Positions 1 through 10,124 of a stretch of DNA of 64,000 bases are shown in pieces. The notes below the pieces were generated by a model, which had not been told where the DNA came from, ran no database searches, and saw only the letters and a list, made by a program, of their open reading frames with translations. The DNA comes from Acestrorhynchus altus. Lineage: Eukaryota > Chordata > Actinopteri > Characiformes > Acestrorhynchidae. Position 1 is the stretch's first letter, and the number at the start of each line of letters is the position of its first letter. Made by a program: the position numbers and the translations under genes. The DNA is taken from contig CM067523.1 of NCBI GenBank assembly GCA_034509495.1, positions 18,758,379-18,822,378 on the forward strand, written 5' to 3'.

Positions 1-579
1 AGTGTAATGTATGTAACAGATGTATTGTTTAGTGGGAGGAACAGCTGTTTCTAATGTGGGCAGAATCTGACTGAAATCGGGATATGGTGATTCTGCTGGT
101 GTCCAGAACATGTGATCTGCTAAAACGAAATCTTACTAAACTTGAAACTTGCATAGAGTTTTAGACATTTGAATGGATCATTAAAATTAGAATACGATCG
201 AGTGTGAATACAGTATGAAACAGAATAGATAATCCTGTTCGGAGGTTAGGGAGGATAACACCTGGGGCTATTGGAAAATGACCCAGGGCTATAGCCCTAT
301 AGCCAGGACCGCCTGTGATAGATAATATATGAACATCATAAACCAACCATCTCAGTTGATCTCTGACTTTAATTCTATTACAGCATATTTTAGTCTAACA
401 CTCTTATTAATATCGCAAAGCGCAGCTGTTTTTACCAAGATTCCAGCACGTTGTTGCCTTACCAAAAGTCGGATTCACTTTGTTATGAAAACTATTCTTT
501 TAAATATTATTGTTTTTCCTATTCGTGTGAAAGAGTGGTCCCCAGTCCTGTAGTAAACAAGGGGGACGATGCATAAAAA

Positions 580-755
580 TACCGTATTTTCTGGACTATA
601 AGCCGCTATTTTTTTCCCACACTTTAAACCACGTGGCTTATAATGAGGTGCGGCTTTTTCTTCTTATATATGTTCTTTTCCAGGTTTTTTTTAAAAAAAA
701 ACTTTGCGAGTGCGGCTTATATTCCGGTGCGGCTTATAGTCCGGAAAATACGGTA
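580..755. mobile_element. TA-flanked foldback MITE
   Basis: Short non-autonomous DNA element with no coding capacity. The left end reads TACCGTATTTTC and the right end is its reverse complement; about 27 bases pair with a single mismatch. The outermost TA on each side could be the target duplication of a TA-targeting element. Inside, the phrase GCGGCTTATA recurs near the right arm, so the element is partly repetitive. I remember similar termini from many animal genomes but cannot assign a superfamily from sequence alone. Confidence 0.75.
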
Positions 756-839
756 ATATAAATACAGTAATCTGAAACTAACCATTTCATTTGAGGTTGT
801 ACAGAGTAAGTGAACCTGTGTACACAGCAGCTCATTTAG

Positions 840-1247
840 ATGGCATCAAGAGGTTGCATGAGTCCAGCAGACGCATTTAGCTACGTATGTGGCCAATTCA
901 TACAGACAAACGTGAAAAAGTACTCTGTGAAAGCATCTGCTAAGATGTGTGAGGCCTACAAAGCATACTTCAGCGTGCCGGACTATTGGAGGCTATAGGT
1001 ATCACCTGTAACCCGATAGAGTGGTGCCTCTTCATAGACAGTTCATGCAAGAGCCTCAAAGCCGTGCTGCTTCACAATGGGAACAGGTATCCGTCTTCCT
1101 GTAGCTCACTCGGTGCACCTGAAAGAGGAACATGCCAGTGTCAAGATGTTGCTAGGTGCCTTGAAGTATGGCTGGGAAGTTATCGGAGATTTCAAAATGG
1201 TATCATTCCTGATGGGCCTCCAACGTGGTTTCCAAAGTGTCCTTGCT
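840..1247 (+). pseudogene. Decayed multicopy fish ORF (repeat-derived)
   Basis: Coding relic of a repeated fish protein family, now broken. An ATG at 840 opens 52 codons to TAG at 996-998 and includes FSYVCGQFIQ and KMCEAYKAYF. A second frame at about 1010-1090 reads EWCLFIDSSCKSLKAVLLHN. A third, from about 1092, reads VAHSVHLKEEHASVK then GWEVIGDFKMV and runs into the CA repeat at 1248. At least one frameshift lies near 1080-1095, and the jump between the first two blocks suggests an internal deletion. From memory, these blocks sit in one order in a multicopy protein of fish genomes, probably transposon-derived; its function is unknown to me. Confidence 0.55.
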
Positions 1248-1316
1248 ACACACACACACACACACACACACATGTATATATATATATATAAATATATATA
1301 TATATATTATATATAC
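1248..1316. repeat. (CA)n-(TA)n compound microsatellite
   Basis: A CA run of about 12 units passes directly into an alternating TA tract. It ends the readable part of the upstream broken ORF. Confidence 0.95.
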
Positions 1317-1355
1317 TTACTGGTTATTGGTTATTGGTGTGTATTGCTGAGGGGG

Positions 1356-1575
1356 CTCTACTTTTGCCCAGTTTGTGTTGGTCATCATCTAGATTTCTTC
1401 TATTATTATTATTATTATTATTTTATTTTTTTATTTATTTTTTTATTATTTTTTTTATCAGCGCTCATAGGACACTGCCCAAAGGACACTGTCTGGTATT
1501 TCTGGTTGGTTGACTGTTCTTAGGGCAGCAGTGACACTGGGGTGTTTAAACACTCCCTCCTATCTGATCCACTTA
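1356..1575. mobile_element. Family P fragment split by (TTA)n tract
   Basis: Degraded copy of the palindromic family P. It shares CAGTTTGTGTTGGTC, the GGACACTG phrases, TTTCTGGTTGGT and AGCAGTGACACTG with the copy at 13665-14075. A T-rich (TTA)n microsatellite at about 1400-1455 has expanded at the point where other copies read CTTCATCAG. Confidence 0.65.
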
Positions 1576-1964
1576 AATATAAATACGGAATATAATAGAA
1601 TAGTATAGAAAAGAGTAGACAACAACATATACTGTGCTGGACTGAAATATAATACAATAAAATAAAACAATAGAATAGATTAGAGAAGCATAGAGTAGAA
1701 TAGTAGAGACCAGAGCAGTGTGAGCAGCCTCCTCTTCTTTTCTGAGGTCTAGGCAGTTTAGGTGTGAGGAAGGTGAAGTCAGCACAGGGAAAAGCTGAAG
1801 AGAGAAACAGACAGAAAGAAGACAAATAGAATACAGAAGAAACATTCGCTCGGCCGTCCTCTCTCACTGGGGATGTCTATAAAATACCCTCGCTTTTTTC
1901 TGTTTCCTTTCACTCTGCATGTCACAGAGAACTGCTAGACTCATGACATTGACAGGTACCTCTC

Positions 1965-1968
<4 letters not shown>

Positions 1969-2015
<47 letters not shown>
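1969..2015. repeat. (GT)n microsatellite
   Basis: Uninterrupted GT run of about 23 units. It produces open frames of alternating Cys-Val or Thr-His on the two strands, which are not genes. Confidence 0.97.
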
Positions 2016-2016
<1 letters not shown>

Positions 2017-2314
2017 ACCTTTTTCTATCTCTGCTGTAGGAACAAAACCTTTAATCTCCACAATAGTAAGAATGATGGAAACACTGGAATTGAGTGTAAA
2101 AATATTTTATTCCAGCTTATTCTGAAGCGTTTCTATTGGTCCATTCATTGAGACACTTTGAAAACATCTGTAGTTTTGTTCATGAAGTCTTCAATGGACA
2201 GTTTCTGAAACACTGGCTCCTGAAAACATGAATTTGTGAAGCGTAGAGTAAGAATATATTAGATATTCAGATCAGAACCATTGACAGGCCACTGAAGGTA
2301 AAGCTTAACCAAAC

Positions 2315-2818
2315 AACCTAAACCTAACCCTTACTCTAACCCTAACCCTAACCATAAACCTAAACCCTAAACCTAACCCTTACTCTAACCCTAACCCTAA
2401 CCTTAACCTTAAAACCTAAACCTAACCCTTACTCTAACCCTAACCCTAACCTTAACCTTAAAACCTAAACCTAACCCTTACTCTAACCCTAACCATAACC
2501 ATAACCATAAACCCTAAACCTAACCCTTACTCTAACCCTAACCCTAACCTTAACCTTAAAACCTAAACCTAACCCTTACTCTAACCCTAACCCTAACCTT
2601 AACCTTAAAACCTAAACATAACCCTTACTCTAACCCTAACCATAACCATAAACCCATAAACCCTAAACCTAACCCTTACTCTAACCCTAACCTTAACCAT
2701 AAACCCTAAACCTAACCCTTACTCTAACCCTAACCTTCACCATAAACCCTAAACCTAACCCTTACTCTAACCCTAACCTTAAAAATAAAACCTAAACCTA
2801 ACCCTTACTCTTACCCTG
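2315..2818. repeat. Telomere-like satellite with 49/43-bp period
   Basis: Array of variant telomere-type hexamers (CCCTAA, CCTAAA, CATAAC). The marker TTACTCTAA occurs at 2331, 2380, 2429, 2478, 2527, 2576, 2625, 2676, 2719 and 2762, with a variant at 2805. The spacing is 49 bp six times, then 51, then 43 three times. The six-base change equals one hexamer. The array resumes at about 3447 after a LINE insertion. Confidence 0.9.
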
Positions 2819-3446
2819 AAAAAACTGCTGGACATTATGGACAATGCCAGTCATCCTCTACACACTGTCATCAGCCACCAGAGCAGCCTGTTCAGCGAGA
2901 GACTGCTCCTTCCCAAGTGCAGGACCAATAGACTTAAAAACTCTTTTGTCCCGCACGCCATCAGACTGTGCAACTCCTCTCTGGGGGGAAGGAGGGGTAA
3001 CAGGAGGATTAAGGATAGGAATGAGTAGGATCTGAACCAACTGAACCAACTGAACCAACAGTCAACAGCTAACAGCAACCTGCAACCACCACAACACACT
3101 GGACTCTCTGTGAAATAAACAGTTTTCAAGTGCAATAATAATGTGCAATAATGTGCAATAATGTGCAATACACCCTCCTAAAGGACTCTTTTTTTTCTCA
3201 TGCACTACTATCTATATTTTATATTGTAATATAGTCTGTATATTATATATTCTATATATTTATATAGTGCTGCTTACTTTTACTAAATTATTTTTTTTCT
3301 GCCTATCTTCTGCTTACTGTATTTATGCTGCTACTGGAACCTTAATTTCCCTGAAGGAACCCTCCCAAGGGATCAATAAAGTTCTATTCTATTCTATTCT
3401 ATTCTATTCTATTCTATTCTATTCTATTCTATTCTATTCTATTCTA
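2819..3446 (+). mobile_element. 5'-truncated LINE 3' end with (ATTCT)n tail
   Basis: Three-prime end of a non-LTR retrotransposon. The plus frame around 2837-3000 reads ASHPLHTVISHQSSLFSER, then a Cys-Arg-Thr-Asn-Arg block and FVPHAIRLCNSS, which resembles the C terminus of fish LINE reverse-transcriptase proteins. It ends with TTAATTTCCCTGAAGG, GGGATCAATAAAG and about a dozen ATTCT units (3382-3446), the usual form of a LINE tail. A smaller tandem of ATGTGCAATA lies at 3132-3170. Only the last ~0.6 kb is present, as expected for 5' truncation. The clade is not resolved. Confidence 0.75.
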
Positions 3447-3572
3447 AACCCAACCCTTACTCTAACCCTATCCTTAACCGTAAAACCTAAACCTAACCCT
3501 TAATCTAACCCTAATCTTAACCGTAAAAACCTAAACCTAGTTCTTACTCTTACCCTAAACACCCATAGATCC
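3447..3572. repeat. Telomere-like satellite, right part
   Basis: Continuation of the array at 2315-2818 beyond the LINE. Marker positions 3457, 3500 and 3544 keep the 43-44 bp period of the left part's last units, so the LINE inserted into an existing array. Confidence 0.85.
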
Positions 3573-4260
3573 TAACCCTGTTAGACCACCATTTGCTACA
3601 GCTGCTTGATTAAAGGTCAAAAAAGGTCATCCTGTCTTCCAAGAGGGTCAAAGTGAGACATTTCCCATGTTTGCTAGGGGTGGTTGTCTCCCCGGTGGTC
3701 ATGCCCTTTTCTCTGACCACTACCAGGCCATTTCTCAGTGCTTGAGTATTTACCCACACACTCTCATGTGTTGAGCACCAAGGAGAACCTTGCACTTCTC
3801 CTTCAGTATCCTCGGGTTATATGTTGCATCCCATACGCTCTCAGATACACGCATATATTTCTCCCTCTGTCCATCATTCCCAAAGTATGGCTGATGGAAG
3901 CTTGCGGCAATGATTTAACGCGTCATTAGCATGGCCTCTGAACCACCAGTCCACTGGAGCTAGTAGTGTTTAAAATAACAGGGCTTAAAATGGATTTGGG
4001 ATGCCATTAACCTTCTCTCTTTCAAACATGTGTCCCATATTGGCAAACCTGCATGGTGAGTCAAAGAATGCTGAGTCACTGGCCTCTTCTGACACGTTCC
4101 CCATACGGATACAGCAGAATGGTACTGAATCACTGCTCAGTTTCATATTAATACCATTTATACGGAACTGTGTTCAGCGATCCATGCAACCTCACAGCCA
4201 CACTACAACACCGGTCTGGCCACTGCTGGAAATCCAGCAGAAAAGGAATTGCGATGACCA
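3573..4260. other. No recognised feature
   Basis: Mixed-composition DNA. A minus frame of 61 codons at 3610-3795 has no motif I recognise. It may contain worn repeat sequence continuous with the family P copy that follows. Confidence 0.4.
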
Positions 4261-4269
4261 TACCTGCGG

Positions 4270-4508
4270 AAATACTGTATTCTGGATGGTGCACACAGGA
4301 TACTACTGGTTTGATATTTCTAACTGGTGGACTAGCAGTGACACTGAGGGGTTCCAACCATTCGATATGTATACAGACAAACTGATGAACTACAGGCTGT
4401 AATTATAGAACGTCAACATGCTCCTGTATGATAAGAGGAACTCATCAAATGGACAGTGAATGAAGAAACATGGAGGTGTTCATAATGTTATGGTTGATAA
4501 GTGTATAT
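4270..4508. mobile_element. Family P right end
   Basis: Shares the AACTGGTGGACT and AGCAGTGACACTGAGGGG phrases with other family P copies. It continues through a worn outer segment to ATAATGTTATGGTTGAT near 4485-4500, which resembles a fish Tc1 terminus. This is the copy that best shows how family P ends. Confidence 0.6.
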
Positions 4509-4599
4509 AGACCAATTGGCCATAGCATTAGCAGCACTAACAAGGCACTGCAGTGGCCAGTGGCATCTGTCCAGGGGTGAATTTTCACCAACGTGCCAA

Positions 4600-5000
4600 A
4601 AGTCATGGGATAGCAGTATGGAAATTGATTGTAAGGTGGCATTACCTCGGGACAACTTTGGAATGCACAAGTTGTGAGGTATTACGTGGTGAGTAAGGTT
4701 GGACAATGGCCTGTGAGCACTTCGGAAGGCGACATTAATTTTGAGCAAGGCATGATAATGGGTGCCATATGGAAAGCACATTCCATTTAACACTCCTTGA
4801 TGTGAGGGTACATGAAGTCCATGGCCTGCGAATGGTCACCAAGCAGTGAAACATAGTGGCACCAGTCAATGACATGTTTAGTTGGACCAGTGGCCCTCAC
4901 CCATGTAATGCAAATTCACCCCACACCAGTATGGAACCACCACCAGCCTGCATAGGCCCTGTGTCTGGTGTTATGGAGGTAACAGAGGTACTCCAGTAGG
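4600..5000 (+). mobile_element. Tc1-like relic, paralogue of the 46.8-kb copy
   Basis: Degenerate relic recognised by comparison with 46790-47070. Both contain AAGTTGTGAGGT followed by GTGAG(T/G), ATGATA(A/G)TGGGTGCCA, ACATTCCATTTA, and a (C/G)AGT(C/G)(A/G)GTAA(C/T)-like stretch downstream. No open frame survives. The Tc1 assignment rests mainly on the helix-turn-helix-like frame in the other copy. Confidence 0.5.
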
Positions 5001-5014
5001 TCTTCTGCTCAAAG

Positions 5015-5215
5015 ACGTCTTGTGGATCTTGTGGGTTGTTCCCAATATGTAGTACCTGCCAACAGTGGTCCAAGAAAGGACAGGGACATGGACATTTAAG
5101 ACTTATTGATTTGATCCATGGATGTCCCACCAACTTACAGAACTGCTGCTAATGACGTGATGCCAGATACCACAGGATACCTTCAGATGTCTTGTGGATT
5201 CCATCCCTGACTTGT
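5015..5215 (+). mobile_element. Internally deleted Tc1-like relic
   Basis: Two parts of one fish Tc1-like family joined by a deletion. The left part has AACAGTGGTCCAAGAAAGGA; the right part has CAACTTACAGAACTGCTGCT, then CCAGATACCACAGGATACCT and CTTGTGGATTCC. The same right part appears in the element at 31375-31844 as ACTTGCAGGACTTATAG and GGACATCTTCAG. The transposase core is missing. Confidence 0.6.
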
Positions 5216-6394
5216 GCCTACACACATTGTCCAACTACACATCTGCTGTCATCAAGATATTATTGAGGTGGTGAACTGATGTGTCAGTGACACGTCAAAT
5301 GTGTTCCCACCACCCCAACATATCTAGACAAGAGCTGCACAATGGGTGGAAACTGACCAGTGATTTGGAGCATCAACAAATGTTCAACGTTGTCCTCTAA
5401 TTGTAAACCAGTAAGATCTACCAGAGAAAGAAATTCAACTAAAGTGTCCAAATAAGTCAATATCACCAGGTTTCATGTTCAATTCAAACTGCTCCGCAGT
5501 TTAAAACAGTCCCTCTGATGGTAATATATCCTCCTATAAAGACATGATGGTTCCCGTGGTCAGAGCAATGGCGAAACCACTTAGTTAGGCTGTTGAAGTC
5601 AGCAGGAACAGGCAGCAAGTTTGTCTTCATTGTGGAGCAGCTGGCAGTCTGTGGGTGTCACCATCCTGCAGTTGGCCTCCTTAACTGTGCTGCATAATGC
5701 TTTAGAAACCACCTTAATTAGAGTCGACAGTGCATTCTTAATGCAGTTTAGCTTGGCGCCATTTAGGAACATTTCCCTATAGTCTAATCCCTTGTGATCC
5801 CTACTCTTGGATCTCTCCCTGAGAGTGAGAGGGAAGCATTACTGCAAGCCCCATTGACCAAAAAGCTCCGGCATTTCTCATGCAAAAAAAAAAAAAAAGA
5901 GAGAGAAAGAAAGGGGACAAAAAAAGAATGCAATACCCAATGCCAGGATGTGACAGCATTTTGACTGCAGAAGAAGAATGAGCCTGTTTTGCCTGTAAAA
6001 TGTAATTGCTCAAGTCATTAAAACGGTTACAGGATAATCCTGTATAAGCACTAGTATGGGTTGAGACATCACACCACAACACCAGATTTAGCCCAACCTT
6101 GTAATACCTGCTTTTTTGCCATGTTAGTGGATGAGGAAGAAAACGAAGAAAGGAATATAAATACAGACTCCTCCTATTAGAACGAAACAATCTGCTGCCC
6201 AAAAGCCCTGGTCACGGGATACGGTCATTTCTTGTTCTGTACGAAGCTGCTTGTGTATGTTTTGACACCTTCATTTTTACTGATTTGACCTTAAATATTT
6301 TGTTACATTTCTGCTGAAGTATTTCCAGCGAAGCTCGATATGCTGCTCAAGGCAAGTCCAGGCTGTGGCTGTCAGTGACGAGTGAGAGAGGGAA

Positions 6395-6396
<2 letters not shown>
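5216..6396. other. Unassigned DNA with A-rich run
   Basis: No gene or clear repeat family seen. A poly-A run at 5883-5898 passes into GA repeats. The minus frame at 5801-6202 (133 codons) crosses this run, is low in complexity there and has no recognisable domain. Confidence 0.4.

Positions 6397-6429
<33 letters not shown>
6397..6429. repeat. (GA)n microsatellite
   Basis: Pure GA run, about 16 units, preceded by an interrupted GA stretch. Confidence 0.95.
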
Positions 6430-6431
6430 CC

Positions 6432-6810
6432 TGATCTCATGCGGCAAATTAGAGCTCCCTGCAATCAATACCTGGAGGAGCTATGCACAGATTTCATTAG
6501 GCAGCAGACGGGCCCGGTTAAAACCATGCTAACGGGTATTGATGTTCAGGATTGATTGCTCAGTCTTATTTTAAAAATGTATACGTTGAGATGTGATGTG
6601 GGTTTTGGATCCGTTCTTTAACCCATTCCAACTCTAACAGCTGTAATTGCTGACGATTCAGCATATCGTGCCTTCGCACAGAGCCAGACGTGGACCCAGA
6701 CATATCGTCAACACCATAAATCACCAGAAATGATCAGTGCTAATCCTTAATTTGGGCCAAGTTTTTTAATTAACAAACTTCTAATGAGCTGCTCACGCAA
6801 CTGATGAAGT
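6432..6810. other. Candidate conserved non-coding block
   Basis: Single-copy, repeat-free DNA between two microsatellites. It holds AT-rich homeodomain-type words such as GCAATCAATACC, CAGATTTCATTAGGC and TTTTTTAATTAACAAAC next to CpG-containing words. No open frame is supported. The composition suggests a conserved element; conservation itself cannot be seen here. Confidence 0.3.
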
Positions 6811-6846
6811 AACCAACAGAGGCAGGGGTTTTATACAATGAAGGAT

Positions 6847-6908
<62 letters not shown>

Positions 6909-6909
6909 C
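6847..6909. repeat. (GATA)n microsatellite
   Basis: About 15 perfect tetranucleotide units. Confidence 0.97.
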
Positions 6910-7233
6910 AATAGACACAATACTGTTTTACTGCTTCTTGTTTTGTTTTCTACTAATGTTTAAAATTCCACTCCACTCCAGATATGACCTCCAGATTCAC
7001 CGTAAGCTGTGCTCACTTATCTGTGTCCGAAAAGTTTACGGGATCTTCCTCTCCTGTCTGCTGTCCTCGATTCTGCTGATCTGTATCTCATAGCCTGAGT
7101 AAATATACTAGCAGACATGACTGGCCTATGAATCCACATAAGCACCAGATCAGCAGAATCTCGGAGGAAGTTTTATTAAAGTATTTGGACACCGCTGGCC
7201 GTCAACTGTTCACTCCAGTGTGGAGAGAAGAGA

Positions 7234-7285
7234 GGGATGGATGGATGGATGGATGGATGGATGGATGGATGGATGGATGGATGGA
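7234..7285. repeat. (GGAT)n microsatellite
   Basis: About 13 units. Shorter GGAT runs at 7328-7335 and 7373-7388 suggest a once longer, now interrupted array. Confidence 0.95.
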
Positions 7286-7434
7286 GATTAAAAGGATATG
7301 AATGGGCAGAGAGTAGAGTGAAAGAGGATGGATGGACAGTACAGAGACAAAAAGGGACAGATGAAAAGATATGGGTGGATGGATGGATAAATGGAAATTT
7401 GAGAGAAAGATTGATGAATGGAGAGTAGAGAAAG

Positions 7435-7484
<50 letters not shown>
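7435..7484. repeat. (GATA)n microsatellite
   Basis: About 12 units ending directly at the left end of a Tc1-like element. Confidence 0.95.
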
Positions 7485-7486
7485 TA

Positions 7487-8460
7487 CATCAGTATTCACA
7501 ACCTCTGCCATGACACCCAAAGTTGAGCTCAGGTGCATCTTGTTTCCACTGATCATCCTTCAGTGGCTTCAACAGCTTGATTGGACACCTGTGGTCAATT
7601 CAGTTGATTGGACATGATTTGGAAAGACACCCCTGTTTAGAGAAGGTCTAATAGTAGACAGTGCAAGTCAGAGCACAAACCAAACCATGGAGTCTAAGGA
7701 GCTGTCTGTGGTCCACTGAGACAAGATCTGGTACAGACAATTACCGCTGCGTTGAGCACAGTGACCTCAATCACGGGTAAGTGGAACCACCAGGACTCTT
7801 CATAAAGCTGGCCACCCGGCCAAACTGAGCGATCAGGGTAGGAGGGACTTAGTCAGGGTCCAAGGATCCAGTGGTCACTCTGACAGAGCCTGAATGGTAG
7901 AGTTGCCAGACAGAAGCCAGTGCTCAGTAAAAGACTGGAGTTTGCCAAAAGAAACTAGGTGCTGCTCATCACCTAGTCAATACCATTCCTACAGTGAAGC
8001 ATGATGGCAGCAGCAGGAACTGGGAGACAAGTGAGGGTTGAGGGAAAGATGACTGCAATGATGTACAGAGACATCCTTCATAATAACCTGCTCCGGAGCG
8101 CTTTGGACCTCAGACTGGGATTAAGGTTTATCTTCCAACAGGACAACAACCCTAAACACACAGTCAAGATAACAAAGAAGTGGCTTTGGACCTCAGTCTC
8201 TGTGAACATCCTTGAGTGTCCCAGCCAGAGCCCAAAATTGAACCTGACTGGAGATATCTAAAAATGGTTCTGCACCAATGTTCCCCATCCAGTTGATGGA
8301 GATTGAGAGTTTCTGCAAAGAGGATGGTGCCAAGCTTGAAGCATCTTCCTTAAAAAGACTCGAGGCTGTAATTGCTGCCAAACGTGCTTCAACAAAGTAT
8401 TGATTAAAGGCTGTGAAAAATGAATTTAATCTATTTGGGAATAAAGCTGTAACAACATCT
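7487..8460 (+). mobile_element. Inactive Tc1-like transposon
   Basis: Decayed, internally shortened member of the large fish Tc1 family. The left end reads CAGTATTCACAACCTCTGCC; the right end, reversed, reads TTCACAGCCTTTAATC, so degenerate terminal inverted repeats remain. The longest transposase frame (8001-8261) contains RVEGKMTAMMYRDIL, SALDLRLGLRF and FQQDNNPKHT. The Asp in the last motif corresponds to the second catalytic Asp of DDE transposases. The usual NPIEHLW-type motif with the catalytic Glu is degraded to NLTGDI and followed by a stop. The part with the first Asp is deleted. Full elements are about 1.5 kb. Confidence 0.85.
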
Positions 8461-8469
8461 TGACATTCA

Positions 8470-8860
8470 AGAGTGAGAGTCAGGAGTGAGATTTAGGAGT
8501 AATGTGTGAGATTCAAGGGTTTGATTTTGGATTTAAGAGTGAGAATTAGGACTGAAGTTTGGGATGGGTGAGCTTCAAGAGTGAGATTTTGAAGGAGTGT
8601 TATAATATGTGACAGTGAGGGGTGAGAGTTAGAAACGAGATTCAGAAGTGAGTTTTGGGAGTGAGGTTTTGAAGTGACGAGTGAGATCTTGGAGTGAGAT
8701 TCAGGGTTGAAGAGTAAGATTCAGCAGGAACTGTGAGATGTCAGAAGTGAGAAATGAGATGTAGAAGTGAGATTCGGGAATGAGGGTGAGAACCAAGTTT
8801 GAGGAGTGAGAACCAAGAGTGAGAGACATGTTGGTTCAGACCTGAAATGGATTGAGCACC
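8470..8860. repeat. Degenerate GAGTGAGATT minisatellite, left part
   Basis: Irregular tandem array of words such as GTGAGATT, CAGGAGTGAG and AGAAGTGAG, with varying spacing. The same words form the array at 10125-10600. Confidence 0.75.
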
Positions 8861-8884
8861 CACACTTCGTTCATTGAACGGTCC

Positions 8885-8960
8885 CTTACTGAATGTAAAG
8901 TGGATCTTCTGACAGTTCTCAAAGAACCCTTTGTAGCACCTTTATTTTAAGAGTGTTTCC
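8885..8960. repeat. Short fish AAAGAACCCTTT-type repeat
   Basis: Contains TTCTCAAAGAACCCTTTG, then GCACCTTTATTTTAAGAGTG. From memory this is a common interspersed fish motif ending in AAGAGTGTA. Related fragments lie at 10690-10765 and 12560-12690. Confidence 0.45.
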
Positions 8961-9615
8961 TGAGGACCCTTGAATGTGTGGTGTGTCAAAATGCTTAGCA
9001 CTGTTCTCAGTACACTGTCTTGTTTTTACCTGCTTGTCAGTCGCTCTCGTAACCTGGCCTTGAGAATCGCTTGCTTGAGACACGACACACTTTACTTTGA
9101 AAGGACGTCGAATCGCGAAGAACAAAGAAGGAGGTGCAGAAAGTAGAGCGGTAGCGTAGGCGGTGCTGTCGGTCAGCTGTGCGAGTGCTCGTTATTAACA
9201 CGTGTTTGTTATATTTTGGATAATTTATCATGAATTATTTGTGTTTTTGTTCATTTAATTGGATCATTTGAGAAGGGAAAGATGTACAGTTTCCTGTGGG
9301 ATGAAGAAGAGACTTATTTAACGTTCTCGGACAGGGAAGACAGGTTCGTATCGATCACACGCTGACTTGCGTTCGTTCGCGTCAACCGATCCGTCCCCTT
9401 TTTTGCACAATGAAGGGGGGACGATCTGTGTAATGTGTAAATTATTAATTAGTGTTGTGATTTATGGCCTGGCCGCGTACTGTTGGTCTTGGGGACTTTA
9501 ATATTTCATAACTTATTTGATTTCCTCTGCCGTCTGATAAATGCGTCATTAAGATAGTGTTAAATGATTAATAGATAGTGAATATATGTTTCTCTGGTCT
9601 TCTTCTTCTTCTACG
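8961..9615. other. Single-copy DNA, no gene seen
   Basis: Ordinary composition with several CpG words between 9040 and 9500. A purine run GAAGGGGGGACGAT at 9411-9424 resembles a polypurine tract but has no matching LTR nearby. The 61- to 68-codon frames have no recognisable motifs. Confidence 0.35.
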
Positions 9616-9619
9616 TTTT

Positions 9620-9965
9620 TTTTTTCATTACGACATGACACGTCCCATCCAGGCGGCACTTAATCATATTCCATATGCATATTAATCGTTGCAATGGTAC
9701 CTGTGTTGGGGACGGGCTGACTGCATGTAAATGTCTCAGCCGGTTCTGATTCAGTGCGCGGAGCTGAGAGCATGTGACAGAGTCCCTCGGCAGCAGGAGG
9801 CCACTTTGATTAATTATTTCTCGAACGATTTCTTTCCCTGCTTTCTGCTCTCTGACTGTATCAGTCATCAAAGTGGCAGGCTGCGTGGCATGCCAGCGCG
9901 CTTCCCAACAAAACCAGCAGGGCAAAGGAACAATGAAGGGCGAGAGGAGAACCCCCTCCAAAGAC
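9620..9965. other. Candidate conserved non-coding block
   Basis: Repeat-free segment with CATATTAATCG, TTTGATTAATTATTTC and ATGTAAATG-type words and moderate GC. Long frames exist on both strands (plus from ATG 9731, minus 9611-9967). Neither shows a domain, and the plus frame runs into a minisatellite, so I read it as non-coding. Conservation is inference. Confidence 0.3.
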
Positions 9966-10051
9966 AAATGGCAAGTCCTGATTCAGCTTTCAGTAGCCCT
10001 CAACGCTGTCCTCTCTGTCCTCTTACTACAGGCATCCTAGCAATTTCTGAA

Positions 10052-10096
10052 CTGGAACCTAATGTCCTGGAACCTAATGTCCTGGAATCTAATATC
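10052..10096. repeat. 15-bp tandem triplet
   Basis: CTGGAACCTAATGTC twice, then a variant CTGGAATCTAATATC. It lies just before the GAGTGAGATT array. Confidence 0.9.
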
Positions 10097-10124
10097 CTGC
10101 CATGTTCACATCGGGTCTCCGTGC

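Noticed and set aside
1077..1523. 148-codon frame
   Set aside because: Its start overlaps the broken multicopy ORF, but the rest is CA, TA and TTA microsatellite and family P sequence.
2315..3572. Chromosome end
   Set aside because: The telomere-like units are strongly variant, with a 43-49 bp superperiod and ordinary sequence on both sides, so this is an interstitial array.
7487..8460. Active Tc1 transposase
   Set aside because: The first catalytic Asp region is deleted, the Glu motif is degraded, and the frame is short.
8470..8860. CRISPR array
   Set aside because: Repeats are degenerate and unevenly spaced without unique spacers, and the genome is a vertebrate.
9411..9450. Polypurine tract and LTR start (GGGGGGACGATC then TGTGTAATG)
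   Set aside because: A similar GGGGGACGAT occurs at 562-571, but no LTR end, TATA or paired copy could be found near either site.
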